The notes beneath the pieces were generated by a model that saw only the letters and a list, made by a program, of their open reading frames with translations, searched no databases and was not told the origin of the DNA. From Neoceratodus forsteri (taxonomy: Eukaryota > Chordata > Ceratodontiformes > Ceratodontidae), in NCBI GenBank assembly GCA_016271365.2, contig CM057459.1, forward strand, positions 816,475,001 to 816,539,000: a stretch of 64,000 nucleotides of DNA, written 5' to 3'. Made by a program: the position numbers and the translations under genes. Positions 32,076 to 42,370 of this stretch are shown one piece after another. Each line of letters starts with the position of its first letter. Within the stretch, counting starts at the first letter, position 1.

Positions 32076-33927
32076 CTATGCATAGTGGTTCCGTATCAGC
32101 TGTGCCCTGGCTCTGTATCCGGCTGCCGCTGTACCTCTTGGGTGTTGGCCTTGGTTGTTGTCCTGTGCTGCATTGGCTTCTTCATTGTCACCCATCTCAT
32201 TGTCACTGTCATCCATGTCCTCCTCATCCAGCATCTTCACTCTTTTGTCAATGGCAATGTTGTGGAGGATGCAGCAGGCCACAACAATCGTTCATGCCAT
32301 GCCGGGTGTGTACTGCAGTGCACAAACAGAGTGGTCCAGGCACTGGAACCGCATTTTCAGGAGTCCGAATGCTCGCTTGATCATGGCCCTTGTGGATGCA
32401 TGTGCTTCATTGTATCGTGTTTCGGCTGTGCTCTGTGGTCTTCTGACTGGTGTCATTAGCTATGGCAGTAGGGTGTATCCACTGTCACCTGTGGACATGA
32501 TGGCACTGGTTAGTTGTTGTACCTGCATTGTTGGTATTGTGTGCATCACCTCTGGCATCTCACTGTGTCCTCCACCCACCATGCATGCTCTGTGCTGCAG
32601 TTACCATGATGGCTGTTGCACCCACATCACACTGTCTGCCCCTTCATGCATATCCACATCTGTACCATGTGTGTTCCCTGTGTCTGCTGTGTTACTGTCA
32701 CCTGCATGGCTAGTATGCCTCCCAATAGCCACATGCTGTGTTACACTGCATGGCTGTGTTGCTGTGTGGTGCTGGATCGGGGTGTGTGTATGGGGGCAGG
32801 GGTGACATCCTATATGCCACATATGCCTGTGTTTGTACACTTGGGCCCAGGGTTGCACTTCCATTTCCACTGCCATCATAGTCTTGGTCAAGGTTGTGTG
32901 TTGTGCTGTGCTCTCTGTGGCACCATGGCTTCCAAGGGCACCCCCAGTGCCATTCCTGTGTCGCCTGTCACTGGGTCATGTGTGCATGTGTGTTACCTGT
33001 CATGGGGTGGGGTTCTGTTCCTAGCCAGTCCTCCGGTGCCCCCACATTGTCGTGTGCACCTGCCATGTGTGATTGTGTGTCAACAGTGTTTTCCCCTGTC
33101 TCATGGGACACCATGCATGTCCTGGGTTCAGTGTTGGCTTTGTTCAGCATTACCTGTGTGTCACTTTGCATACTGTTGCACATGCACCTACCTATTAGCC
33201 AGCCATCCTGTATTACTCCACGCTCAGATCCATCATGCAGGCCACTGTGCCTATAGATGTAGGCATCATGGCATGACCCTGGGTACTGTGCCACTACATC
33301 CAGGATCCTACAGCAACTGTCACATACAACTTGGATGTTCATTGAATGGTATCCCTTTCTGTTCATGTATGCATTGCCATCCACTGATGGTGCCTTTATA
33401 GCGATGTGGGTGCAGTCTATTGTGCCCAGTACCCGTGGTAGTTAGGCAACACTGCAGAAGCCCTGCTGGATGGCCTACTACTCATGGGTGTCCTGTGAGA
33501 ATGTGATGCACTGTGCTGTTCTGTACAGTAGTGCCTCCAGGAACTGACATAGGTTTGTTGAGACTGCTGATTGTGAGATTCCCAGCGTGTCTCCTGTGGG
33601 CATCTGGAAGGTGCCTGTTGCAAGGATCCGGAGAGCAGCTGTCACCTTTATCTCCACCGGTAGGGGGTTGCCTCTGCCTATCCTGCTTTGTAGGTCTTCC
33701 CTTAGCTCATTGCAGAGCTATGTGATGGTGTCCTTGTTCAGCCTGTACCGTGTCAGGCACTGTTCATTTGTCATGTCTGTGTACATGATTCTTCAGCAGT
33801 GCTCCCTTGGCTTATATGGGCACCATGATGGGTGTTGCTGCTGTTGTCTGGCCAGTGCTAGTCTCCTGGCAGCCTCCTGTTGCTGCTGCATGGCACGTCA
33901 TCACCTCCTGACCACCCTTGCTGCCAT
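32076..33927 (-). pseudogene. Harbinger-type DDE transposase, two exons
   Basis: Exon 1 (33927-33192): N-terminal Gln/Arg-rich helix, MYTDMTNEQCLTRYRLNKD, ELREDLQSRIGRGNPLPVE, LRILATGTFQMPTGDTLGIS, then first catalytic Asp in GTIDCTHIAIKAPS and second Asp in YPGSCHDAYIYR. The exon ends inside W-L-I-G. The intron is 33191-32489 (GTAGGTGC donor, gtccacag acceptor). Exon 2 (32488-32076) restores G-D-S-G-Y-T-L, then YNEAHASTRAMIKRAFGLLKMRFQCL, CCILHNIAID and an acidic tail. About 383 codons in total, typical of the family. Roughly nine in-frame stops are present, and the third catalytic residue is Lys where the family has Glu (IKRAFG versus IERxFG). In active relatives this enzyme cuts and rejoins the transposon ends. 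Confidence 0.88.
32489..33191 (-). other. Transposase intron (703 nt)
   Basis: Bounded on the minus strand by GT at 33191-33190 and AG at 32490-32489. Removing it joins WLIG to DSGYTL in phase, reproducing the conserved Harbinger motif GWLxGDSGYxL. This makes the intron assignment strong despite decay of the gene. Confidence 0.85.
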
Positions 33928-34265
33928 GTGGAGCAGTATTGCAGTTGCTCCTGGCATTCCTCTGTGTTGTCTTCCACCTCTTTGTGTCTCAGAGCCTCAG
34001 CTGTGTCCAGCTTTCAGCATTGTCTGTTGTGCTGTGTGCCTTTATGTATGCTCTAGGGCTGCTTAGACCAGCTGTGGCTGGTATAGCGACTGACAGTACT
34101 TTGATCTGTTGGTTGTCAGGGGTGCATGTTTGAAATTCCCTTGGGTGCGATCTTGTACCATTTCTGTGGTACAGGCTGTCTTGCATCATGGCGCTGCCAT
34201 TATTTTGGTGCAGGACTGACGCAGTCACCTTTGGCGCATGGTTGTCTGGCTTTGACGTAGGGCAC
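33928..34265. promoter_or_regulatory. Transposase upstream region with subterminal motifs
   Basis: Between the transposase start and the right TIR. On the minus strand it holds several copies of gc(g/a)(c/t)caaa-type motifs (for example near 34190-34245). In related elements such motifs bind the Myb-like protein; here that is inference. No TATA box stands out. Confidence 0.35.
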
Positions 34266-34371
34266 CTTTGAAATTCAGGTCTGGCGCAGTGTTTGACGCA
34301 GGACTGTCTTGCACCACTATTGTTTGGTGCAGGCTCCTTGCGTCATGCCTGGGGCTTTGAAATTCCAGCCC
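34266..34371. repeat. Right terminal inverted repeat with subterminal motifs
   Basis: Reverse complement begins gggctggaatttcaaa and contains tgcaccaaa, tgcgtcaaa and cctgaatttcaaag in the same order as the left end. Further gcgccaaa/gcaccaaa motifs extend to about 34170. Confidence 0.85.
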
Positions 34372-34389
34372 AAAAACTTTTGGTGCTTG

Positions 34390-34750
34390 GGGATTTCAAA
34401 TGCTGTTTAATTTTTCCAGTTAATGTAATAACTGGAATTTTTTAATCCTTTTTGGTAACCAGGTAACCTTTACAAAGAGTTCTTTGGAATACCACTGTAA
34501 TACCACTCATTTGCCATTGCAATACCACTGTGATTACCACTGTACTACCATTAAGGTTTTCATGGTATCACAGTGGTTTGTTTCAATTCCATTGAGATAC
34601 CATTGTACCACTGTCCTACCATATCAACAAAAATAATCAAAATTTAAACTACCATAGTACAGCCATGGAACCACTGGGTAGAACCATTGCACATTTTGTA
34701 GCACACCACTGTGTTGCCATTGTGGTGCCATGGTGTTGCCATTGTGTCAC
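34390..34750. repeat. Irregular 'taccactgt' repeats
   Basis: Variants of taccactgt / taccattg recur every 10-25 bases from about 34489 to 34735, with some in inverted orientation (atggtatcacagtgg). No gene. Confidence 0.6.
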
Positions 34751-34751
34751 A

Positions 34752-34915
34752 TTTGGTAAGGGAAGGCCCACTAGGCACAAGTGCCAGTTTTGAGGGGTAA
34801 CCCGGGAGCACTGTAGAGGTTAAGTGACTTGCTTACAGTCACACAATATGCAAGTGGAGGTTTTGGGATTTAAACTAAGGTCTGCTGGAAGTACCACTCT
34901 CCTGTCTACTGCATA
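34752..34915 (-). mobile_element. MIR/CORE-like SINE, diverged, antisense
   Basis: Minus-strand copy with the core tgtgtgactgtaagcaagtc and a B-box-like gtttaaatccc. It is more diverged than the copies at 6.0 and 7.8 kb. Confidence 0.65.
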
Positions 34916-35353
34916 TAGTGCAACAGTTTTGAAGCACTCCCTTCAAAAATCATGGAGTCCAGAAATATGACACACTTTAACATAAATTCATTTTTGACTT
35001 CAATTAATCAACCTGATTGGGGCCCACTTAACAAACTGCCCACTATAGATCAGATCCTAGACTATTTTATCACTACCTTTACCAACATTATCAATAGGCA
35101 TGCACCCCTAACCAGGTGTTGGTCCAAAGGCATCAGAGCTCCTTAGCTTTCCAAGGAATTAAGGGCCATCATGAGGAACTGTGTTGCTGCCTGGAAATTC
35201 TTTAAGATTAGCCATCTTTACTCTGACTGATTACTTTATTGACAGTGCAAAACGTCTTGCCAAAAGATCCTACTACTGTTCACTTCAAACAGAAACCCTT
35301 AGCCACCCCAAGGAATTTGGGAACAGATTAACTCATTAATCAAGGGTAAATCA

Positions 35354-35716
35354 GTGCACTGTTCTAGTTCAATTCTGTTGAATGGCATCCTTCTACAAGA
35401 CCTTCCTTCCATTGTTAAGGGCATAAATAAATTTTTCACAGACCTTAATAGGTACACATGGCATCTTCCACCAACTTCTGATTTTGCCATCCTTTTACAT
35501 CCCCGTGTTAATCTAGGCCCATGCCCTGCATTCCACTTAAAAACCACAACCAAAAAGGAAGTAATCAGGCTGTTAGTACAACTCAAGCAAGAGAGTTCCC
35601 CTGGCCATGATAACATTGAGCCTAAGTTCCTTAAATTAGGGGCACCAGCACTTGCTGAACCTATCTGTAATCTAATAAACAGGTCAATCATTTCCAGATC
35701 TGTTCCAAGCAAATAG
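35354..35716 (+). pseudogene. LINE RT N-terminal open frame (left part)
   Basis: A 120-residue frame with FFTDLNRY, TTTKKEVIRLLVQLKQESSPGHDNIEPKFLKLGAP (canonical K…S.GxDgIpxxxLK) and ICNLINRSI. A single stop separates it from VAVVVPLHKSG…YRPISIL, which continues to the insertion point. Confidence 0.85.
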
Positions 35717-36474
35717 AAAGTTGCAGTGGTAGTCCCTCTCCATAAGAGTGGATCCCACACCATGGAAAACTACAGACCTATTTCAATTCTTTTCCCCCTG
35801 GCAAATATACATCTTGGGATGAATGACCTGGCTGACAAGACAGTAGATATAGTCCAGAGGAGGTTTGAGGAACTAGAACAATTATGTGAGGGGGCAGGAA
35901 GATCAGTAACTCTTTCAGAGATACTTCCAGTGCCCAAGGCAAGCAAAACAAGAAAAATGAGAATAGAGGAATTTAATGGATGGCTAAGAACCTGGTGTTG
36001 TGCTAAAGGGTATGGGCTGTTGGGGGTGGGGAGGGACCTGTGAGGACAGTAGTCTCTATGCCAAGGACAGACTACAATTGAGTGAGGAGGGAAAGAAAGT
36101 GTTGAAACAGAGGATGGAGGAGTAAATAGAGGAAGTTGGGAATTTAAACTAGGAGTGGAGGGTGGCAGTTGGGCAAGAGACATGCAGAGATCATAGGTTG
36201 GGAAACCATATGAGCTTATCCCCCATACCAGTGACAAAGGACAAATGGCAAGTACTATTGGTGATGCTAGTAAAGGAGGACAGGATGGGAGAGGAGGGAA
36301 AGGGTGAAAGGTGGTTACCCTTAATGCTAGGAGCCTTGGGAGGAAAACTGCAGAGTTACAAGTGCTCATGGCAGAGGGAGAGGTGGACATTGCAGCCATC
36401 ACAGAAACATGGTCCACCCAATACAATGACTGGGACCTGTCTGTACCAGAGTACAGGTTATTTCTTGGGACAGG

Positions 36475-36930
36475 GTGATTGGGAAAGGAGGGGGTGTGGC
36501 ACTATATTTGAAGGAAGGACTGAAGTGTGTAAGGGAGGAATGGGAGAAGGGTAGTACAGAGTCACTTTGGATGCAAATCCAGGATTCCAAGAATAGGATT
36601 CTTAGAATGGAAGTGGTGTACAGGCCGCCATCTCTGATGGAGGAGTTAGATAGGGAACTAGTAGAACAGATCAGGAGGACCTGCGAGAAGGGTAGTGTGG
36701 TGATTGTGGGGGACTTCAACATGTCAGGAGTGGACTGGAGTACCTCAACAACCAGGAACAGAAGGGAGCAGGTACTGCTGGATGCCTCCCAGGACAGTTT
36801 CCTGCTGCAAATGGTCAGTGAACCAACCAGGTTAGAGAATACCATTGACCTTGTGCTGGCAAATGGGGACTTTGTGAGAGAACTTACAGTGGAGGAACTG
36901 CTGTCAGGGAGTGATCACCTCTCAGTATAG
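36475..36930 (+). pseudogene. CR1 endonuclease domain
   Basis: A 151-residue frame with GKGGGVALYLKEGL, LRMEVVYRPPS, VIVGDFNMSGVDW, LVSEPT-like VSEPTRLENTIDLVL and SDHLSV. These are the classical motifs of the exonuclease-III-like LINE endonuclease, including the DFN and SDH catalytic blocks. Confidence 0.9.
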
Positions 36931-37207
36931 CTCACACTAGATATGGGCAAGGAAGGAGTGGAATCTGGCACAAGAGTGCTGGACTTCAGGATGGCTGACT
37001 TTCGGAGGATGGGGGAAGTAGTAAAAGGGTACCTGGCCAGAATTTAATCTAGTACGGACAATAACCAGAGGTGGGAGCTCATAACTCATCAGCTCACGAA
37101 AATTCTGGCCCTATAGTGGAAGCCATGAGTCCAGCTGGGTACTCGGTGTTACACCGCCCGAGGTTGGACCATAGGGGCGGGGGGTTGCAGTCTGTTTTAA
37201 GACCGAA

Positions 37208-37723
37208 TTGGGCCTCTCGAATGTGGCAGTGGGAGAGACTGAGTCCTTTGAGTGTACAGTAGTAGCAGGTGTAGGCGTTCGAATCGTTCTCATCTACCAT
37301 CCACCCGGAGATGGGAAACATTTCTTACAGGAAGTGGCAGACTTCCTCATCGACATGTCGTTTGAGGCGCCCAGAGTGATGGTGCTGGGCGACTTTAATG
37401 CCTGGGTCGACGATGAACTCTCAGAATTTGGTAAACGCTTCCTCCAATTAATGTCTTCTTTGGGCCTCACACAGGTAGTTTCCACTGCTACACATAAATC
37501 TGGACACTCTCTTGACCTAGTCTTCCTCCTTGGGATTGATGCATTCGATATGGGGGTGGAACCAGTCATTTGGTCCGACCACCACATCGTGAGGTTCAAT
37601 TTTTGCACCCCCCTGAGAGGCCAGCCCCTTTGGAGATGGTCAGGTACACGTCCATTACGGAATGTTACTCCTCAAGGCCTGATGGCGGTGTTGACCTTTC
37701 ATCCCTCTATTGGTGGGCAGTAG
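37208..37723 (+). pseudogene. L2 endonuclease domain remnant
   Basis: 171-residue frame: RIVLIYHPPGD, VMVLGDFNAWVDD, LMSSLGLTQVVSTATHKSGHSLDLVF and IWSDHHIVRF. The N-terminal catalytic Asn/Glu part is missing because of 5' truncation. Confidence 0.88.
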
Positions 37724-38603
37724 TCCAGAAGCGTTCGTGCACAGGCGTATAATGAGGCCATTGCGGTTGCTCTGGATTCTATTGCTCCTGTCCGTGAGCG
37801 CTCCTCTTCCCATCGCCCCAGGGCCCTTGGTTTGATGGGACTCTGAGGAGATGCGGAGACAGAGGAAGGTTAGAGCGTTGCTGGCCAAGTCCGGTCTTGG
37901 TGATGACCGCCTTAGATTGACTGAACAGTATGTTAGCTATCAATCTGCAATCACCCATAAGAAGGCAGAATTCCTGTCCAGGGAGATTGCAGTTGCTCAG
38001 AATCGACCAGCTCAGCTGTTCCGAACTGTAGACAGACTGTGAAACCCAGCCTGTCTACAAGTTCGGAAAGCCTTTTCGCAAAGTGAGTGCGATGAGCTTG
38101 CTCGATACTTTGCAACTAAGGTGGCTGACATCAGGGCGGACTTGGCCCGCAACCTCTAAGGATGTTGTGGGGGAGTGGTGAGCACAAGACCTCATTTCTC
38201 CTGGAGTTCCTTTTGTCGACCTGAGTTCGTGGATATTATGAGGATCATCCATAGTATGCACCCCACAAGCTGTAGCTTGGATCCTGGATTTACTGCCCTA
38301 ATTTTGGGTTGTATAGACATCATAGGTCCAGTGTTAGTGCAAATTGTCTGGTGCTCCTTGGAGTCGGGTGAGTTTCCTAGCTCCCTGAAAGAGGCGGTGG
38401 TGACACCTCTCTTGAAGAAAGCTTCCTTGGACCCAGACTGTTTTTCCAGCTATCGACCTATCTCTAACCTTCCCTTTATTGGAAAGGTCATTGAAAAGGT
38501 CATGGCTGCCCAACTGGATGACCATTTAGTCATCCATAATATCTACTAATCCTTCCAGTCTGGTTTCCGTAAAAGACACAGTACCGAGACAGCGCTGGTT
38601 CGG

Positions 38604-39161
38604 GTGCTAAATGATCTTCTGAGGGCGAGAGATCTAAGGAGACATTCTATCTTGGTTCTCCTTGATCTCTCTTCAGCTTTTGACACTGTGGATCACACGG
38701 TGTTGCTAGCACGCCTGGGGCAAATTTGTGGAATGTCTGGAACCGTTTTTAAATGGTTCGAGTCATTCCTCACTGGAAGATCACAAAGAGTTGTGTCGGG
38801 GAATTTTTCCTCTGGCCCAGTCCCTTTGTTGTGTGGAGTGCCTCAGGGTTCTGTGCTGTCGCCCATGTTATTTGCAGTGTACATGCTGCCCCTCGGAAAC
38901 ATTATAAGACGGTATGGGCTGAGGTTTCACTGCTATGCAGACGATACTCAGCTATACCTGTCTTTTGCACCCGACCAGGATGGAGCTCTCTCGGTTTTTA
39001 ATAACTGTCTGGGGGAGATCCAAGACTGGATGGATTCTAGTTGGCTAAAGTTGAACTCGGAGAAAACTGAGGTTTTGATAGTGGACCCAGGTGGTCAGAT
39101 TGGGAGGTCATGTGCTGGCGCATCTGGAATTTATCTGGTGGTGTGTCGCTTTGGCCTCTGA
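38604..39161 (+). pseudogene. L2 reverse transcriptase palm
   Basis: A 185-residue open frame with VLLDLSSAFDTVDHTVLLARL, FKWFESFLTGRSQRV, VPLLCGVPQGSVLSPMLFAVYM, FHCYADDTQLYLSF and WMDSSWLKLNSEKTEVLI. All RT catalytic motifs are intact, making it the best preserved RT in the window. A frameshift near 39100 moves the continuation to the frame ending at 39702. Confidence 0.92.
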
Positions 39162-39702
39162 ATGGGTGCGTAACCTTGGGGTGATTCTTGATGATAGGCT
39201 GACTCTTCAATCTCAGGTGTCAGCCATCGTCAAGACTTCATTTTACCATCTTAGGAATATTGCCCAGGTAAGGCACCTTGTTCCGTCTGACTCCCTGCCA
39301 ACTCTGGTCCATGCTTTTGTGTCCTCGCGCCTCGACTACTGCAATGCCCTTTACTTTGGGCTTTCTGGGGTTGAAATCCGCCACCTACAACTAGTGCAGA
39401 ATGCGGCAGCCCAGGTTTTGACTGGGACAAGCAGGTCCTGTCACATTACCCCGGTGCTCCGCGAGTTGCACTGGCTTCCCATACGGTGGCGGATCACCTT
39501 CAAAGTTATTTTATTGACTTTCAAAGCCCTTCATGATCAGGGTCCAGCCTATCTGAAAGACCTTCTGGTACCTTATTGCCCTAGCCGATCACTCCGCTCG
39601 GCCAACATGGGGTTGTTAGAGATTCCAAGAGTGAGTCTGAAATTTTCCGGCAGTAGAGCTTTTTCCTATGTAGCACCCACTCTTTGGAATTCTCTACCTT
39701 GA
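39091..39702 (+). pseudogene. L2 RT C-terminal region
   Basis: Frame continuing the RT: NLGVILDDRLTLQSQVSAIVKTSFYHLRNIAQVRHLV, FVSSRLDYCNALYFGL, LQLVQNAAAQVLTGTSR and LHWLPIRWRITFKVILLTFKALHDQGPAYL, to SLWNSLP and stop. This is the diagnostic L2 C terminus. Confidence 0.92.
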
Positions 39703-40946
39703 TGGTTACAGGAATGCCCCTCCGTGGAGACCTTTAAAAAGGAATTAAAAACCTATCTTTGGAGAAGGGCCTTTTTTGAAAGTTAAATACACTGTATAGT
39801 GTGCGTAATTTTATTGTAATTTATTATGTTTTAGAATATATTTTATAATTTTTATGGTCTGTTATTATCTTGTTTGCTGATGTTTTTATGGATTTGTTCA
39901 GCGCCTTGATATTATGAAAGGCGCTTTATAAATAAAATTATTATTATTATTATTATAAAGCTAGGGATAGTGGAGGCAACCAAAACCTGCTGCAAGGTCC
40001 AGAGCAAGAAGGCTAGGGCTAAGAAACCAAGCTGGTTGAGCAAAGAGGTCATGGAAAAGGTAAGGAGGAAAAGAGCTGCCTTTAGGAAGTGCAATAAAAC
40101 AGGAAGGTGGGAGAACAGGGGAGGAGTACTTGACAGAATTGAAGGAAGTGACAAGGGCAGTAAGGGGAGCCAAGGCATCTACGGAACTCAGGCTGGCACA
40201 AGACATTAAGAAGGGGGAGAAGGACTTCTTTAGGTACATCAGGGAGAAAAGGAGCTGTAAGGACCACATAGTAAGGATTAAGAAGGAGAGCGGTTGGGTG
40301 GAAGCAGGGTGTGATAAGGCAGAAGCACTAAATGAGTTCTTCTGCTCAGTATTTACTAAAGAGAAGAGAGGGGTGACACCCAAGGGGGGAGAAATGGCAG
40401 AAATGGGGGGGTGACTGATGGGGAAGTCATGGAGGGCAGATTTTGGGAGGGTTTGAAGGCATTGAGGGTGAACAAGGCGCCAGGCTCAGATGGCATCCAC
40501 CCCAGGGTACTGAAGGAGCTGGCAGAGGTCCTTTCAGGGGCCTTTGTCAGACCTATTTAATGCCTCACTACATTCAGGGTGCATACCTCAGGACTGGAGG
40601 ATGGCTCATGTGGTGACCTACCACAAGAGTGGCTCCCAGGATGAACCGGGAAACTACAGACCAGTGAGTCTTACATCCATCATGGGTAAGCTAATGGAGA
40701 CTATCCTGAAGGAGAGGCTGGTGGACCTCTTAGAGGCCAAAGGACTAAGGACAGCAGACAGCATGGCTTCATATGGGGCAGATCCTGCCAAACAAACCTG
40801 GTGGAGTTCTATGACTGGGTAACTAGGTAACTGGACAGGGGCCATGCAGTGCATGTCCTGTATCTGGACTTCAGTAAGGCACTCAACTTGGTGCCGCATG
40901 GAAGGCTGGGAAGTAAGTTAGTAGGCACAGGGCGGGTGCAAAGCTG

Positions 40947-41872
40947 GTGAGATGGGTAGGGAACTGGCTTCAGGGAAGGCAACAGAGGGTGGTGGTGGGT
41001 GGGGAGCTCTCACACCCAAGGGTAGCGACAAGTGGTGTTCCACAGGGCTCGGTGTTGGGACCAGTGTTTTTTGGGATATTCATTGCAGACATATCATTGG
41101 ACATCAAGAGCAAGATCAGTCTGTTTGCTGATGATACCAAGGTAGGAGTGGTGGTGGATGACCTAGGGGGATGGCAAGGGTTGCAGGATGATCTGGCAAA
41201 GCTTGAAACCTGGTCAGACACCTGGCAACTGGGGTTTAATGTCAAAAAGTGCAAGGAGTTGCATTTTGGGAAAAAGAACCCAAGGAGGAGTTACCAGCTG
41301 GGGGAGTGCAGCTAGCCCAGACGGAGGAGGAGAAGGATCTGGGGGTGCTCATTACAGGGTCAATAAACAACTCAGCACAATGTAGGAAGGCAGCTGTAAA
41401 GGCCAACAAAATGCTGGGTTGTATTGCAAGATGTATATCTTCGAGGAGGGAAGAGGTGATTCTGCCACTGTACAGGTCATTAGTGAGACCGCACCTGAAG
41501 TACTGCGCGCAGTACTGGCACCTGTATCTGAAGAGGGACATTAAGTTACTGGAGGGGGTGCAGAGCAGGGCAACAAAGATGATCAAGGGGCTGGGGGACT
41601 TATCATATGAGAGGAGGCTGAAGGAATTGAACATGTACTCGCTGGAGGAGATGGAGGACAGGGGGGACATGATTGAAACCTTTAAATGCATTAAAGGAAT
41701 AAACAAGACAGGTATAGAGGGGCTATTCAAAGTAAGGGAGGGGAGGGACACCAGGGACCATGATATGAGACTGGAGGGAGGAAGGTTCAGGAGGGAGATA
41801 AGGAGACACTTTTATTACAGAGAGGGTGGTGGCTGGGTGGAATGTGTTACCTGCAGAAGTGGTATCCAGTAA
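40947..41872 (+). pseudogene. CR1 RT palm and C-terminal region
   Basis: Two overlapping frames. 40947-41315 has NWLQGRQQRVVVGGE, SGVPQGSVLGPVFF, SLFADDTKVG and WQLGFNVKKCKELHFG. 41249-41872 has LGVLITGSINNSAQCRKAAVKANKMLGCIAR, LPLYRSLVRPHLKYCAQYW, VQSRATKMIKGLGDLSYERRLKEL and the GGRFRREIRRHFYYR tail. This is typical CR1 order, with one frameshift at ~41290. Confidence 0.92.
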
Positions 41873-42370
41873 AAGAGTGGACTGCTTCAAAAGGGGATGG
41901 GACAGGACAAGGGGGAGGGTCAATGAAGGGGAAGGGTGGAAGGGAGGGGCAGCTGCAGAATAAGAGGTGCTAGCTGCACATTTGAGTAGACTTGATAGAC
42001 CTCTAGGCCTTTATCTGCTGACAAATTTCATATGTTCTTATGGATAAAATCCAAGAGAGGATGATTTATAACCAGTTACAGTCCTATTTAGGGTTTCACC
42101 ACCTGCTCACCGACTGCTAGCATGGCTTTAGAAAGAACTACAGCATGACTACAGCCCTTGTAAAAGTGTATGCTGACATTCTCAAAGCTAGTGACAATGG
42201 TTTAGTTACAGGAGCAGTATTTGTTGACTCTGACTAATGCCTTTGATCTTATCAACCAGCACCTCCTTCTGAGACAACTTAATCTATTGTGTCTGGAATG
42301 CTTAGCACTAACATAGCTAAAGAATTACCTCATTGGGAGATCCTAAAGGGTGACGTGATCCAGATCACTG

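Larger units (their letters stand above)
19353..34371. mobile_element. Giant PIF/Harbinger-type DNA transposon (~15 kb)
   Basis: The ends are inverted repeats. gggctggaatttcaaa (19354-19369) matches the reverse complement of 34356-34371 exactly (16/16). A second subterminal pair lies ~90 bp inside each end (cctgaatttgaaag at 19441-19454 versus the complement of 34266-34279, 13/14), with several tgc(g/a)(c/t)caaa motifs between. Inside are a Harbinger DDE transposase (- strand, two exons), a Myb/SANT gene (- strand, several exons), a NAIF1-like Myb/SANT region (+ strand) and a long + frame with an AT-hook. Transposase plus Myb-like protein is the known gene pair of Harbinger elements (HARBI1 and NAIF1 are domesticated relatives). 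The length is several times the usual autonomous size. All genes carry stops. The target duplication is unclear: CAA flanks are possible only if the ends are taken asymmetrically. Confidence 0.8.
37050..39959 (+). mobile_element. L2 LINE, 5'-truncated, innermost layer
   Basis: Starts within the endonuclease (YHPPGDGKHF near 37300; VLGDFNAWVDD near 37383; SDHHIVRF near 37577). It continues through the RT (FSSYRPISNLPFIGKVIEKV near 38440; FRKRHSTETAL; LLDLSSAFDTVDHTVLL; GVPQGSVLSPMLF; CYADDTQLYLS) to a C-terminal region (LHWLPIRWRITFKVILLTFKALHDQGP; SLWNSLP). The 3' UTR ends with the classic L2 'aggcgctttataaataaa' and an (ATT)n tail. CR1 sequence flanks it on both sides. No target duplication was obvious. 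Confidence 0.92.
35806..42044 (+). mobile_element. CR1-like LINE inserted in the L2-like LINE, itself split
   Basis: Left part 35806-~37050: end of ORF1 with a GDSL/esterase-like C-terminal region (HLGMNDLADKTVD…LSEILPVPKAS…NGWLRTWC), then endonuclease (ITETWS near 36400; YRPPS; VGDFNMSGVDW; SDHLSV). Right part ~39960-42044: RT (YRPVSLTSIMGKLME; YLDFSKALNLVPH; GVPQGSVLGPVFF; SLFADDTKVG), C-terminal tail and a CR1 3' UTR ending tatgttcttatgg. An L2 element splits it between endonuclease and RT. The FADD box is intact. This is the most complete CR1 in the window. Confidence 0.9.

Noticed and set aside
19350..34373. CAA as a 3-bp target duplication of the Harbinger element
   Set aside because: It needs asymmetric ends (an extra GG on one side). 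AAG/AAA is no better, so the duplication is left unresolved.
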